Assembly (NCBI GenBank): GCA_964579675.1
Contig: CAZOIA010000294.1
Coordinates: 1 to 5,361, forward strand
Reading direction: 5' to 3'
Length of the DNA: 5,361 nucleotides
Source of the DNA: CAZOIA01 sp964579675
GTDB lineage: Bacteria > Planctomycetota > Phycisphaerae > UBA1845 > PWPN01
Shown here: in pieces, positions 1 through 5,361 of the stretch
Numbering within the stretch: position 1 is the first letter of the stretch
Layout of the letters: each line of letters opens with the position of its first letter
Notes under the pieces: generated by a model
What the model was told of the DNA's origin: nothing
Databases searched by the model: none
Seen by the model: the letters and a program-made list of their open reading frames with translations, nothing else
Program-made: the position numbers and the translations under genes

Positions 1-10
1 GGAACCGGCG

Positions 11-30
11 GCCGAAACGCACGATTCGGC
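11..30. terminator. Second inverted repeat at the window edge, possible terminator stem
   Basis: GCCGAA (11-16) and TTCGGC (25-30) are perfect inverted repeats around an 8-nt loop. On the plus strand they are followed by TGTTT. With the hairpin at 69-85 this makes a structured stretch after the minus-strand operon. It might terminate a plus-strand transcript from outside the window. In GC-rich DNA, 6-bp inverted repeats also arise by chance. Confidence 0.2.
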
Positions 31-68
31 TGTTTCGATGGGCCGTCTCGGCCTCAGCCCGCCTGTCG

Positions 69-85
69 CCGGACACCGGGTCCGG
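69..85. terminator. Small hairpin downstream of the NamZ-like gene, possible terminator
   Basis: CCGGAC (69-74) and GTCCGG (80-85) form a perfect 6-bp stem with a 5-nt loop, about 37 nt beyond the NamZ-like stop codon. No U-tract follows in the minus direction, so it is not a classical intrinsic terminator. It could be a weak terminator or a 3'-end-stabilising hairpin. Confidence 0.25.
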
Positions 86-121
86 TGGTGAAAAGGGCCA
101 CGCCGAGTGCTTCGTCCCTCG

Positions 122-1375
122 CTATTCGTAGATCAGGTATTCTTTCCTCTTGTTCATGAACGATTCGCGGCCGACGTTCCAGAACCTGATAATCTGGTTG
201 GCAGGTCTGCGGGCAAGGAACATCTCGCGAATCCTGTTGGTGCCGCAGACCTTGTCGAACATCCCGTCGCGCTTGCCGCCGAACAGCTTCACGTCCGGAT
301 AGAGGTGCTGCACTACGTCCATGACGTGGAACTGGATGGCGGTCAGGTCCACGCGGTTGCGGTCGGTGATGTGGATCTGGACGGCAGCGCACTGTTTGCC
401 CTTGACGCGGTCGATGTAGTAGGGCTTGAAGTACATCGGGCGAAAAGTTACGCCGGGCAGCCGACGGCCGTTCAACGCTCTGGCAAACGCCTCTGCGTCG
501 GTAATGAACGGGGCACCGGCAAGCTCGAAGGGCAGGGTGTACCCCACGCCCTCGCTGACGACCTGAAGCTCGCCCATGATGCCGGTGGCGGCGTAGAACA
601 GGGCGGTCTCGGGGTGCGGGATGTGGGGCGAGGTCGGCACCCAGGGCAGTGAAGTCTGGTCGAACCACATGTCGCGCCGCCAGCCGCGCATCTCAACCAC
701 GGTGAGCTTGCACTTGATGCCGCCGGCCAGCCATCCCTCACCGTTGATCATGCGAGCCAGCTCGCCGCAGGTCATGCCGTAGACGTACGGGATCGGGAAG
801 TACCCGACGAACGACTTGAACTTCATGTCGAGCGGCCGGCCCTCGATGCGGTTGCCGGTCAGGGGGTTGGGCCGATCAAGGACCACGAAGGCGACGCCGT
901 TTTCCGCTGCCGCCTCCATGGCCGCCGCCATCGTGCTGATGTAGGTGTAGGATCGGCTTCCGATGTCCTGGATGTCGTAGACCAGCACGTCGAGGCCGGC
1001 GAGCATTTCGGGCGTGGGCTTGTGGGTTTTCCCATAGAGCGAGTACACGGGCAGGCCAGTGGCGGGATCGTGGGCGTCGGCGACGCCGGCCCCGGCGTGA
1101 GCGTCGCCCCGAACACCGTGCTCCGGGCCGAACAAGGCAGCCAACTCGACCTGCGAGGCCGCGTGCAGCACGTCGATCGTACTGCGCAGGTCGCCCGTGA
1201 CGCCGGTAGGGTTGGTGATCAGCCCCACCCGTCGGCCGGCCAGGGGCTTGAAGCCGTCGGCGATCACCACGTCGATGCCGGTCCGGACGGCGGGCGTCTC
1301 GCCGGCCCGCTGTGCCCACGCATTCATGGGGGCCGCGACGGCGGCGAGAATCATAACGCAACGCGTAACATTCAT
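122..1375 (-). CDS. Secreted DUF1343 / NamZ-like (GH171) exo-beta-N-acetylmuramidase
   Basis: This 417-aa protein has the hallmarks of the DUF1343 family, whose characterised member NamZ of Bacillus subtilis (CAZy GH171) removes MurNAc from the non-reducing end of peptidoglycan fragments. Visible family motifs are GLITNPTGV (51-59), LFGPEHGVRGD (81-91, with E85 in the highly conserved GPEHG), VYDIQDIGSRSYTY (132-145), VVLDRPNPLTG (164-174) and FPIPYVYGMTCGE (193-205). Length fits the family. Residues 1-21 form a type I signal peptide ending AWA before Gln22, so the enzyme probably acts in the periplasm or outside the cell. The ATG at 1375 is preferred: GGAGAA lies 5 nt upstream and the signal peptide begins there. 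A GTG at 1417 is in frame and overlaps the upstream gene's TGA, but it lacks a ribosome site and would put about 14 polar residues before the signal. The gene lies 38 nt after the DUF2961 gene, probably in one operon. The family is secure; activity on peptidoglycan is by homology. Confidence 0.92.
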   Translation of the reverse strand: MNVTRCVMILAAVAAPMNAWAQRAGETPAVRTGIDVVIADGFKPLAGRRVGLITNPTGVTGDLRSTIDVLHAASQVELAALFGPEHGVRGDAHAGAGVADAHDPATGLPVYSLYGKTHKPTPEMLAGLDVLVYDIQDIGSRSYTYISTMAAAMEAAAENGVAFVVLDRPNPLTGNRIEGRPLDMKFKSFVGYFPIPYVYGMTCGELARMINGEGWLAGGIKCKLTVVEMRGWRRDMWFDQTSLPWVPTSPHIPHPETALFYAATGIMGELQVVSEGVGYTLPFELAGAPFITDAEAFARALNGRRLPGVTFRPMYFKPYYIDRVKGKQCAAVQIHITDRNRVDLTAIQFHVMDVVQHLYPDVKLFGGKRDGMFDKVCGTNRIREMFLARRPANQIIRFWNVGRESFMNKRKEYLIYE

Positions 1376-1380
1376 TCCGC

Positions 1381-1386
1381 TTCTCC
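1381..1386 (-). promoter_or_regulatory. Ribosome binding site of the NamZ-like gene
   Basis: Read on the minus strand, GGAGAA lies 5 nt before the ATG at 1375 (7 nt from the GGAG core). It decides the start in favour of 1375 over the in-frame GTG at 1417, which has no comparable purine tract. Confidence 0.7.
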
Positions 1387-1413
1387 GTTCGTGATGGGTC
1401 CCGGCGGATGCAC

Positions 1414-3405
1414 TCACTTCAGCAGGATGTAATCCAGGCCGAACATGTACGACTTGACGGCCTTTTCGTTCGCGCCGACGATCTCGGCGGTCAGCGTGTT
1501 CCGGCGCTTGGTCAGGGCGAACGAGCCGAGGTCGATCTCGTCGGCGGGTATCACGCCGTCGTGGTACAGGTCGATCACGTCGCCTGCCTTTTCATCGTTG
1601 ACGTAGAGCTGCACCTTGGCGTAGTCGTGGGCCCTGGTGAGCCTGACGATGACGTGCTTGCGGGCACTGGCGTCGGCGTCGAAGCCGAGCGTCAGCTTGT
1701 CGCCCGGTTTGCCCCTGGTCCACCAGAGGTGGACCTCGCCGCTGAAGCGGTCGCCGAGGTGCTGCTTGTCGAGCGTGCCGGTCTTCTCGATGACGGCCAT
1801 CCGTTCGCCCTCGATCGCCCCGGGCACGCGGTGGACCTTGAGGGGCTCAATCTCGACCAGCCGGGTGTCCTGTTTGGTGATCGGCTTGAAGAAGTCGGAC
1901 CCGCCGGGCCGGGCGTACCAGTAGCTGACGGCGGCACGGGTGGTCTTGGCCCTGTCGTGACTGTGCCAGTTCTCGATGTCGAACTTGAACGATCTGGTAA
2001 AGGGGATGTCGTCGATGATGTGGAACCGGTTGACGGACGTGTTGCCGTAGTTGTTGGGCCCGTCGCAGCGGGGCTGATTGTGGTAGGCATGGACGAACCG
2101 CTCATTGCAGCACCAGGCGTAGCCGTAGTAGTCCTCGGTACCGGTCCCGAAGTGGCTGGGGAACTCCTCGCCATCGACGTAGATCTTCTCATCGCCCTCA
2201 CCCCACCAGTTCTTCACCGGGTTCACGATGTGAAGGGCGCCGCCGACGAATCGGCCCTTGCCCGTGCATTCCAGGTGCGCCCAGTCGCTGAACGGTCGGG
2301 TCGGAAGATCGCGCTCGATTCGCCACTTCGCGTGGAACAGCAGGCTGCGATCGTCCCAGTCATAAGGCATGACCGCCACCAACCCGTGGACGAGAACGGT
2401 CTGCTCGCCGAAGTTCCTGACCGTGATCCCGGCGTTCCTGCTGAAGGGCATCCACCAGTGGCACCACAGGTCCTGGGGCTTGTTCTCGTTGATGCTGAGC
2501 GGCAGGGACGCATACGGCGTGAGGCCCGGCGCGGTGCCGAAGAAGTCGCCGATGGGCGTTTCGACCGTCTGCTCGCCGTCGAAAGTCATGTGCAGCACGA
2601 CGTTGCGGGCGGCGGCCTCCAGGTCCTCCGCCTCCAGATGTACCAGGAACCCCCAGATGGCCTTGGGGCCCCGCGCCTCCCACAGCGTTACCGCCTTATC
2701 GGGCTCGGGCGGGAGCGTCATGTGGAAACGATTCTTCGTGCGCATCGCCGGGGGCTCGGGGCCGGGACGCAGGTCCGACAGGCGCTGGGCGATGTCGTTG
2801 ATCCTGTCCGCCAGCCGAGTCAGGTCCTCCGGGGTGAAGCTCCTGACCTCCGTGCCCTTCTCGTACGTGCGATAGTTGACGTGGTAGTAGAACCCGCCCT
2901 CGTCGCTGGTAACCTTGCACCCCCTGGCGTAGGGGATCGGAAAGTACAGGTTCCACCCCCGGGACCGCTCACCGGCGATCGGTTTGGGCAAGCCGGCCAC
3001 CTCGCCGCCCAGCAGCTTGGCCATCTCCGCCTCGATGACGGGTTTCTGGACGTCGTCGATATAGATGCGCAGCGTGCCCTTGGGATTCGCCGACCAGATG
3101 CGGACGATCGCGCCGGGACCGGCCGCGTCCATCATGACGTGCTCTTTCCGCCCGGCTCTCTCCTCGATTCGCAGGTACTTCCCGCAGTCACCATTGGCGA
3201 ACCAGCCCTGCGACGGCGACTTCGATCCCCGGTCGTAGCTCGAGAACTGCTTCGTCGTATAGGCCGGGTCGGGGAGCTTCGTCAGCCGGCGCAAATCGAC
3301 CATCTCCGCCAGCAGTGATTCGGTGGTGACCGCGGCGACGGCCGGTGAGAACAGCCCCGCGAACAACCCCACGACAATCACGCCTTTGAACGTCCGGTGC
3401 CTCAT
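1414..3405 (-). CDS. Secreted DUF2961 family (GH172-type) glycoside hydrolase
   Basis: This 663-aa DUF2961 protein belongs to CAZy GH172, whose studied members act on alpha-D-fructofuranosides (difructose dianhydride I synthase/hydrolase) or on D-arabinofuranan. A signal peptide spans residues 1-25 (MRHRT, then a hydrophobic core, ending PAVAA), so it is exported. Family motifs are FSSYDRGSKSPSQGWFAN (54-71), DAAGPGAIVRIW (93-104), NLYFPIPYARGCKV (152-165), WWGEGDEKIYVDGEEFPS (400-417) and GTGTEDYYGYAW (420-431). E403 and E424 are 21 residues apart, the spacing I recall for the two catalytic glutamates of the bifidobacterial GH172 enzyme (E270/E291), so the active site looks intact. Residues from about 540 to 663 form an extra C-terminal beta-rich domain ending YMFGLDYILLK, possibly for carbohydrate binding. 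ATG 3405 has AGGAGA 6 nt upstream and opens the signal peptide. The longer frame to 3576 would bury the signal behind about 57 residues. It is first in a probable operon with the NamZ-like gene. The true substrate is unknown. Confidence 0.92.
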   Translation of the reverse strand: MRHRTFKGVIVVGLFAGLFSPAVAAVTTESLLAEMVDLRRLTKLPDPAYTTKQFSSYDRGSKSPSQGWFANGDCGKYLRIEERAGRKEHVMMDAAGPGAIVRIWSANPKGTLRIYIDDVQKPVIEAEMAKLLGGEVAGLPKPIAGERSRGWNLYFPIPYARGCKVTSDEGGFYYHVNYRTYEKGTEVRSFTPEDLTRLADRINDIAQRLSDLRPGPEPPAMRTKNRFHMTLPPEPDKAVTLWEARGPKAIWGFLVHLEAEDLEAAARNVVLHMTFDGEQTVETPIGDFFGTAPGLTPYASLPLSINENKPQDLWCHWWMPFSRNAGITVRNFGEQTVLVHGLVAVMPYDWDDRSLLFHAKWRIERDLPTRPFSDWAHLECTGKGRFVGGALHIVNPVKNWWGEGDEKIYVDGEEFPSHFGTGTEDYYGYAWCCNERFVHAYHNQPRCDGPNNYGNTSVNRFHIIDDIPFTRSFKFDIENWHSHDRAKTTRAAVSYWYARPGGSDFFKPITKQDTRLVEIEPLKVHRVPGAIEGERMAVIEKTGTLDKQHLGDRFSGEVHLWWTRGKPGDKLTLGFDADASARKHVIVRLTRAHDYAKVQLYVNDEKAGDVIDLYHDGVIPADEIDLGSFALTKRRNTLTAEIVGANEKAVKSYMFGLDYILLK

Positions 3406-3411
3406 TACGCG

Positions 3412-3417
3412 TCTCCT
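3412..3417 (-). promoter_or_regulatory. Ribosome binding site of the DUF2961 gene
   Basis: Read on the minus strand, AGGAGA sits 6 nt before the ATG at 3405. This near-consensus Shine-Dalgarno sequence, directly ahead of a signal-peptide start, shows that the upstream extension of the open frame to 3576 is untranslated leader. Confidence 0.8.
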
Positions 3418-3470
3418 AATCGATTCAGACAGGGTCACGAACCTCGACAATCCGCCTGCGACAGCCCGGT

Positions 3471-3498
3471 ATTGTGCCATCTTCAGCCAGAAAGACAA
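3471..3498 (-). promoter_or_regulatory. Candidate promoter of the DUF2961-NamZ operon
   Basis: On the minus strand, TTGTCT (3498-3493) and CACAAT (3476-3471) are separated by 16 nt, each matching 4 of 6 positions of the sigma70 consensus. This would give a leader of roughly 58 nt before the ATG at 3405. The match is weak, and the nearby stretch is the least GC-rich of the intergenic region. Confidence 0.3.
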
Positions 3499-3582
3499 GC
3501 TTTTCATTTGAACGCGGAAGACCTCGGGTGCGTGACAGTTCCGGCGGGGACCTTCGGGCGGAGAAGGGGACGGCACCTCGCT

Positions 3583-3694
3583 TTTCCGAACCCCGACCGT
3601 CAGGGAGGGGAGTATCTGCGGATGCGCCAGGGCCGCTTCCTTACGGGCTCGCTACGGAGAGGGGGTCCGCTTCCTTACGGGCGCGGTTCGGAAA
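3583..3694. repeat. REP/BIME-like cluster of three ~28-nt units
   Basis: Arm A (3583-3610) is the inverted counterpart of arm C (3667-3694), matching at 23 of 28 positions, with 10 identical outer bases (TTTCCGAACC against GGTTCGGAAA). A middle unit B (3633-3659) is a direct copy of C: CCGCTTCCTTACGGGC is identical in both (3633-3648 and 3667-3682) and the following 11 bases match at 7. The arrangement, one unit inverted to two direct units, resembles a bacterial interspersed mosaic element or a miniature mobile element. The transcript could fold A against C into a long imperfect hairpin and so act as a stem or terminator between the blocks. From memory, GC-rich units like this are dispersed in planctomycete genomes; that was not checked. 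Confidence 0.65.
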
Positions 3695-3809
3695 CACCTG
3701 AGGGCGGCGCCTTCCAACAAGCCGCCCAAAGTGTCATGCACCCGAAGACCTCTGACCTTCACCCCCGTCCCTCGCCCCCAAGCCACGGGTCACGCCCGCG
3801 CCCGGCCGT

Positions 3810-3838
3810 TTGCCGGACCTCGACTTTTGGCTTATAGT
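3810..3838 (+). promoter_or_regulatory. Putative sigma70-type promoter of the cyclase-SDR operon
   Basis: TTGCCG (3810-3815) and TATAGT (3833-3838) are separated by 17 nt and match the sigma70 -35 and -10 boxes at 4 of 6 and 5 of 6 positions. Transcription would start near 3845, leaving a leader of about 45 nt before the TTG start at 3891. A short inverted repeat (CCGGC 3802-3806, GCCGG 3812-3816) overlaps the -35 box and could be an operator or chance. Confidence 0.5.
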
Positions 3839-3878
3839 GCCTCGCGGCTTTCGATGTGGCTCCTGGTAGCCTGGCAGC

Positions 3879-3884
3879 AGGGGA
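3879..3884 (+). promoter_or_regulatory. Ribosome binding site supporting the TTG start of the cyclase
   Basis: AGGGGA lies 6 nt upstream of the TTG at 3891. No in-frame ATG or GTG lies near the conserved N-terminal motif. The next in-frame ATG falls at residue 45, after the family's conserved DLSHPI segment, so TTG is the best start. Confidence 0.65.
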
Positions 3885-3890
3885 CGGCCG

Positions 3891-4577
3891 TTGCCTTTCA
3901 AGCGAATCGTTGACTTGTCACATCCGATCATCCCGGGCCAGGCGGGACGCAAGTTCGATATCGAGCAGGTGGGCGCGGAAACCGTAGCCCCGGTGCCGCG
4001 GGCGGAGGGGCAATGGTACATCATGCACAACATAGTAATGGTAAACCACCTCGGGACGCACATGGAGGTCCCCTACCACCTCGACCCCAAGGGGCAGGAT
4101 CTGACCGAGTTCCCGGTTGAGAAGACGATCGGCCCCACGCGGATTCTCGACATCGGCCACCCGCCGCCGGGGCATGCCGTAACGCTCGACGAAATCAAGA
4201 AGGCGACCTTCATTGCCGGCGGCCTGGAGCACGGCGAACTCGTGTTCGTCCGTACCGGCTGGAGCAGGATGTGGGCCACGGACGAGTACCTGAAAAGCCC
4301 CTGGTTCCGCACCGAGGCGCTCGAATGGCTCGTCCGGCAGGGGATGGTGCTGTTCGGCGTCGATTCGGCCGGCGTGGAGGAGTTGACGAGCACTACTCAC
4401 GAGTCGCACCACGTCCTGTTCGACAACAACGTCGCCTTGATCGAGAACCTGACCAACCTGGACGCTCTGGGCACCCGCAAGAAGACCTTCACCATCTGTA
4501 CGCCGATCGCGGTCAAGGGACTGGAGGCATTTCCCGTTCGCGTACTGGGGATTCTGAACTATGAGCAACTCCGCTGA
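3891..4577 (+). CDS. KynB-like cyclase family (PF04199) metal-dependent hydrolase
   Basis: This 228-aa protein belongs to the cyclase family that includes kynurenine formamidase KynB and isatin hydrolase: cytoplasmic, metal-dependent enzymes opening amide or ester-type bonds. It shows the DLSHPI start (8-13), the metal motif NHLGTHMEVPYH (52-63), VRTGWSRMW (120-128), FGVDSAGVE (155-163) and HHVLFDNNVALIENLTNL (173-190). Relative to the KynB zinc ligands I recall (H50, H54, D56, H160, E172), the counterparts are H53, H57, E59, H173 and E185 with identical spacing, and H63 matches catalytic H60. The oddity is Glu59 in place of Asp. No signal peptide is visible. It starts at TTG with AGGGGA 6 nt upstream, probably from the promoter at 3810-3838. 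Its last 17 nt overlap the following dehydrogenase gene, implying coupled translation. The family is secure. No other kynurenine-pathway gene is visible, so I do not call it kynB; the substrate is unknown. Confidence 0.9.
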   Translation: MPFKRIVDLSHPIIPGQAGRKFDIEQVGAETVAPVPRAEGQWYIMHNIVMVNHLGTHMEVPYHLDPKGQDLTEFPVEKTIGPTRILDIGHPPPGHAVTLDEIKKATFIAGGLEHGELVFVRTGWSRMWATDEYLKSPWFRTEALEWLVRQGMVLFGVDSAGVEELTSTTHESHHVLFDNNVALIENLTNLDALGTRKKTFTICTPIAVKGLEAFPVRVLGILNYEQLR

Positions 4578-5325
4578 TAGATTCACGGGCAAGGTCGTGA
4601 TCGTTACCGGCGGTGCCCGCGGCATCGGCCGGGCCATTGTCGAGGCGTTCGCCCGCGAGGGGGCAAAGGTGGGCATCGGGCACTCGGGCCGATCCGAGGC
4701 CGCCGCCGCCCAGATCATTCGCACCGTCGGCAAGGATCGGGCCGTCTCGCTCCCGGGCGACGTGGCCGACGCTGACGCGGTGGCCGCCGTTCTCGAAACG
4801 GCAATCTCGGCCTTCGGTCGCATTGACGTCGTGGTCAACAACGCCGGCATCTGCCCCTTCACCGACGTGCTGGACCTGACCGTCGAGGAGTTCGACCGGG
4901 TCCAGGCGGTCAACACGCGGAGCATCTTCCTGATGTCGCAGGGGGCGGCCCGTCACATGAAAGAGACCGGCGGCGGCGCGATCGTCAACGTCACCAGCAT
5001 CAGCGGCCAGCGGTTCACCAACCCCCAGCAGTTGGCTTACTGCACGAGCAAGGCGGCCGCCAACATGCTCACCCGGGGATTGGCGGTCACCCTCGCCCCG
5101 TACAACATCCGCGTCAACGGCGTCCTCCCCGGGACCATACCGACCGATATCAACCAGGCCGTCCTGGCCGGGCCGGGCGTCACGGAGGGCATCGTCGAGG
5201 CGACCCCGCTCAAGTGCCTCGGCACCGTCGAGGACATCTCATCGGCCACGCTCTACCTGGCCAGCGACCAGGCCAAGTGGATCACCGGCACCCTCATGGT
5301 CGTGGACGGCGGGTTCATCGCCTGA
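4561..5325 (+). CDS. Classical short-chain dehydrogenase/reductase (SDR, FabG-like fold)
   Basis: This 254-aa cytoplasmic oxidoreductase has all classical SDR motifs: the nucleotide-binding TGGARGIG (16-23), GDVAD with adenine-contacting D67 (66-70), NNAG (93-96), N118, S146, and the YxxxK pair Y160/K164, with LPG at 189-191 and a C-terminal VVDGGFIA. Length is typical. The second beta-strand ends GIGHSGRS (38-45) without the acidic residue usual in NAD-preferring enzymes, which hints at NADP(H). Ser146 to Tyr160 is 14 residues, one more than in FabG. ATG 4561 has GGGGA (4547-4551) 9 nt upstream and overlaps the end of the cyclase gene by 17 nt in another frame, so the two are probably translationally coupled and serve one pathway. 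The likely reaction is interconversion of a hydroxyl and a carbonyl on a small metabolite, perhaps a sugar acid or lactone-related compound. It is FabG-like in sequence, but the neighbourhood has no fatty-acid synthesis genes, so I do not name it fabG. Confidence 0.93.
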   Translation: MSNSADRFTGKVVIVTGGARGIGRAIVEAFAREGAKVGIGHSGRSEAAAAQIIRTVGKDRAVSLPGDVADADAVAAVLETAISAFGRIDVVVNNAGICPFTDVLDLTVEEFDRVQAVNTRSIFLMSQGAARHMKETGGGAIVNVTSISGQRFTNPQQLAYCTSKAAANMLTRGLAVTLAPYNIRVNGVLPGTIPTDINQAVLAGPGVTEGIVEATPLKCLGTVEDISSATLYLASDQAKWITGTLMVVDGGFIA

Positions 5326-5361
5326 GTCGTCCTCCATGTCCGGACCGGTGTTTCTGCGGAA

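Larger units (their letters stand above)
3406..3890. other. Divergent intergenic region without a credible gene
   Basis: This stretch separates the two outward-facing gene blocks. From left to right it holds the leader and a weak candidate promoter of the DUF2961 gene, a cluster of three REP-like units, about 115 nt of GC-rich DNA with no recognised feature (3695-3809), and a sigma70-like promoter plus leader for the cyclase gene. Open frames here, including one of 146 codons from 3397 to 3837, run through the repeats, lack ribosome sites and encode low-complexity Pro/Arg/Gly-rich peptide, so I do not call them genes. Confidence 0.75.

Noticed and set aside
1408..3318. A 636-codon open frame on the plus strand opposite the DUF2961 gene
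   Set aside because: It is the antisense of a clearly recognisable gene. GC-rich third positions remove stops on the opposite strand. The translation is Val/Asp/Leu-rich with no domain motif, and it begins inside the NamZ start region without a ribosome site.
3406..3576. N-terminal extension of the DUF2961 frame upstream of the ATG at 3405
   Set aside because: It would place about 57 residues before an obvious signal peptide, and the AGGAGA ribosome site sits immediately before 3405.
3583..3694. CRISPR array interpretation of the repeated 16-mer
   Set aside because: There are only two direct copies plus one inverted copy, the direct copies diverge after 16 bases, and no cas gene is present. 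A REP-like element fits better.
3397..3837. Plus-strand frames in the intergenic region encoding peptides such as GPLPYGRGSETPEG
   Set aside because: These peptides are simply translations of the repeat cluster. The repeat copies appear in different frames, there is no ribosome site, and the frame overlaps the start of the DUF2961 gene.
3918..4925. A 335-codon minus-strand frame spanning both the cyclase and SDR genes
   Set aside because: It crosses two well-supported genes in antisense and shows no family motif, so it is a GC-driven shadow.
4561..5325. Naming the SDR fabG
   Set aside because: The motifs are shared by all classical SDRs, and no acyl carrier protein or other fatty-acid genes are adjacent; the cyclase context suggests small-molecule catabolism.
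5336..5361. An ATG with 26 nt of open frame (MSGPVFLR) at the window edge that might begin a next gene
   Set aside because: There is no good ribosome site upstream (CGTCCTCC) and too little sequence to judge; a true third gene of the operon cannot be excluded.

Overview
The window is GC-rich and gene-dense, with two divergent two-gene blocks around one intergenic region of about 485 bp. The best guess for the source is an uncultured or little-studied Planctomycetota bacterium. This is inferred from the high GC content, the secreted DUF1343 and DUF2961 glycoside hydrolases, the form of the C-terminal beta domain on the DUF2961 protein, and the GC-rich dispersed-type repeat between the blocks. 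No taxonomic marker gene is present, so the assignment is soft.

Left block (minus strand, 3405 to 122): a DUF2961/GH172-type secreted glycoside hydrolase of 663 aa, then a DUF1343/NamZ-type (GH171) exo-beta-N-acetylmuramidase-like protein of 417 aa. Only 38 nt separate them, so they are probably one transcript. Both have N-terminal signal peptides and good Shine-Dalgarno sequences, which place the starts inside the longest open frames. Together they suggest extracytoplasmic turnover or scavenging of bacterial cell-wall or furanoside-containing glycans. The 121 bp beyond the NamZ-like stop contains two short perfect hairpins and no convincing gene.

Central intergenic region (3406-3890): a leader and weak candidate promoter for the left block, a cluster of three copies of a roughly 28-nt REP-like unit (one inverted, two direct) at 3583-3694, and a good sigma70-like promoter at 3810-3838 facing right. 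Open frames across the repeats look spurious.

Right block (plus strand, 3891 to 5325): a KynB-like metal-dependent cyclase/hydrolase (PF04199) of 228 aa starting at TTG, overlapping by 17 nt with a classical short-chain dehydrogenase/reductase of 254 aa. The overlap implies translational coupling and a shared, probably catabolic, cytoplasmic pathway with an unknown substrate. The cyclase carries Glu where the usual metal-binding motif has Asp.

I see no CRISPR array, tRNA, rRNA, transposase, toxin-antitoxin or defence system. The window looks like an ordinary catabolic region. The most interesting points are the GH171-GH172 pairing, the variant cyclase metal site and the repeat cluster.
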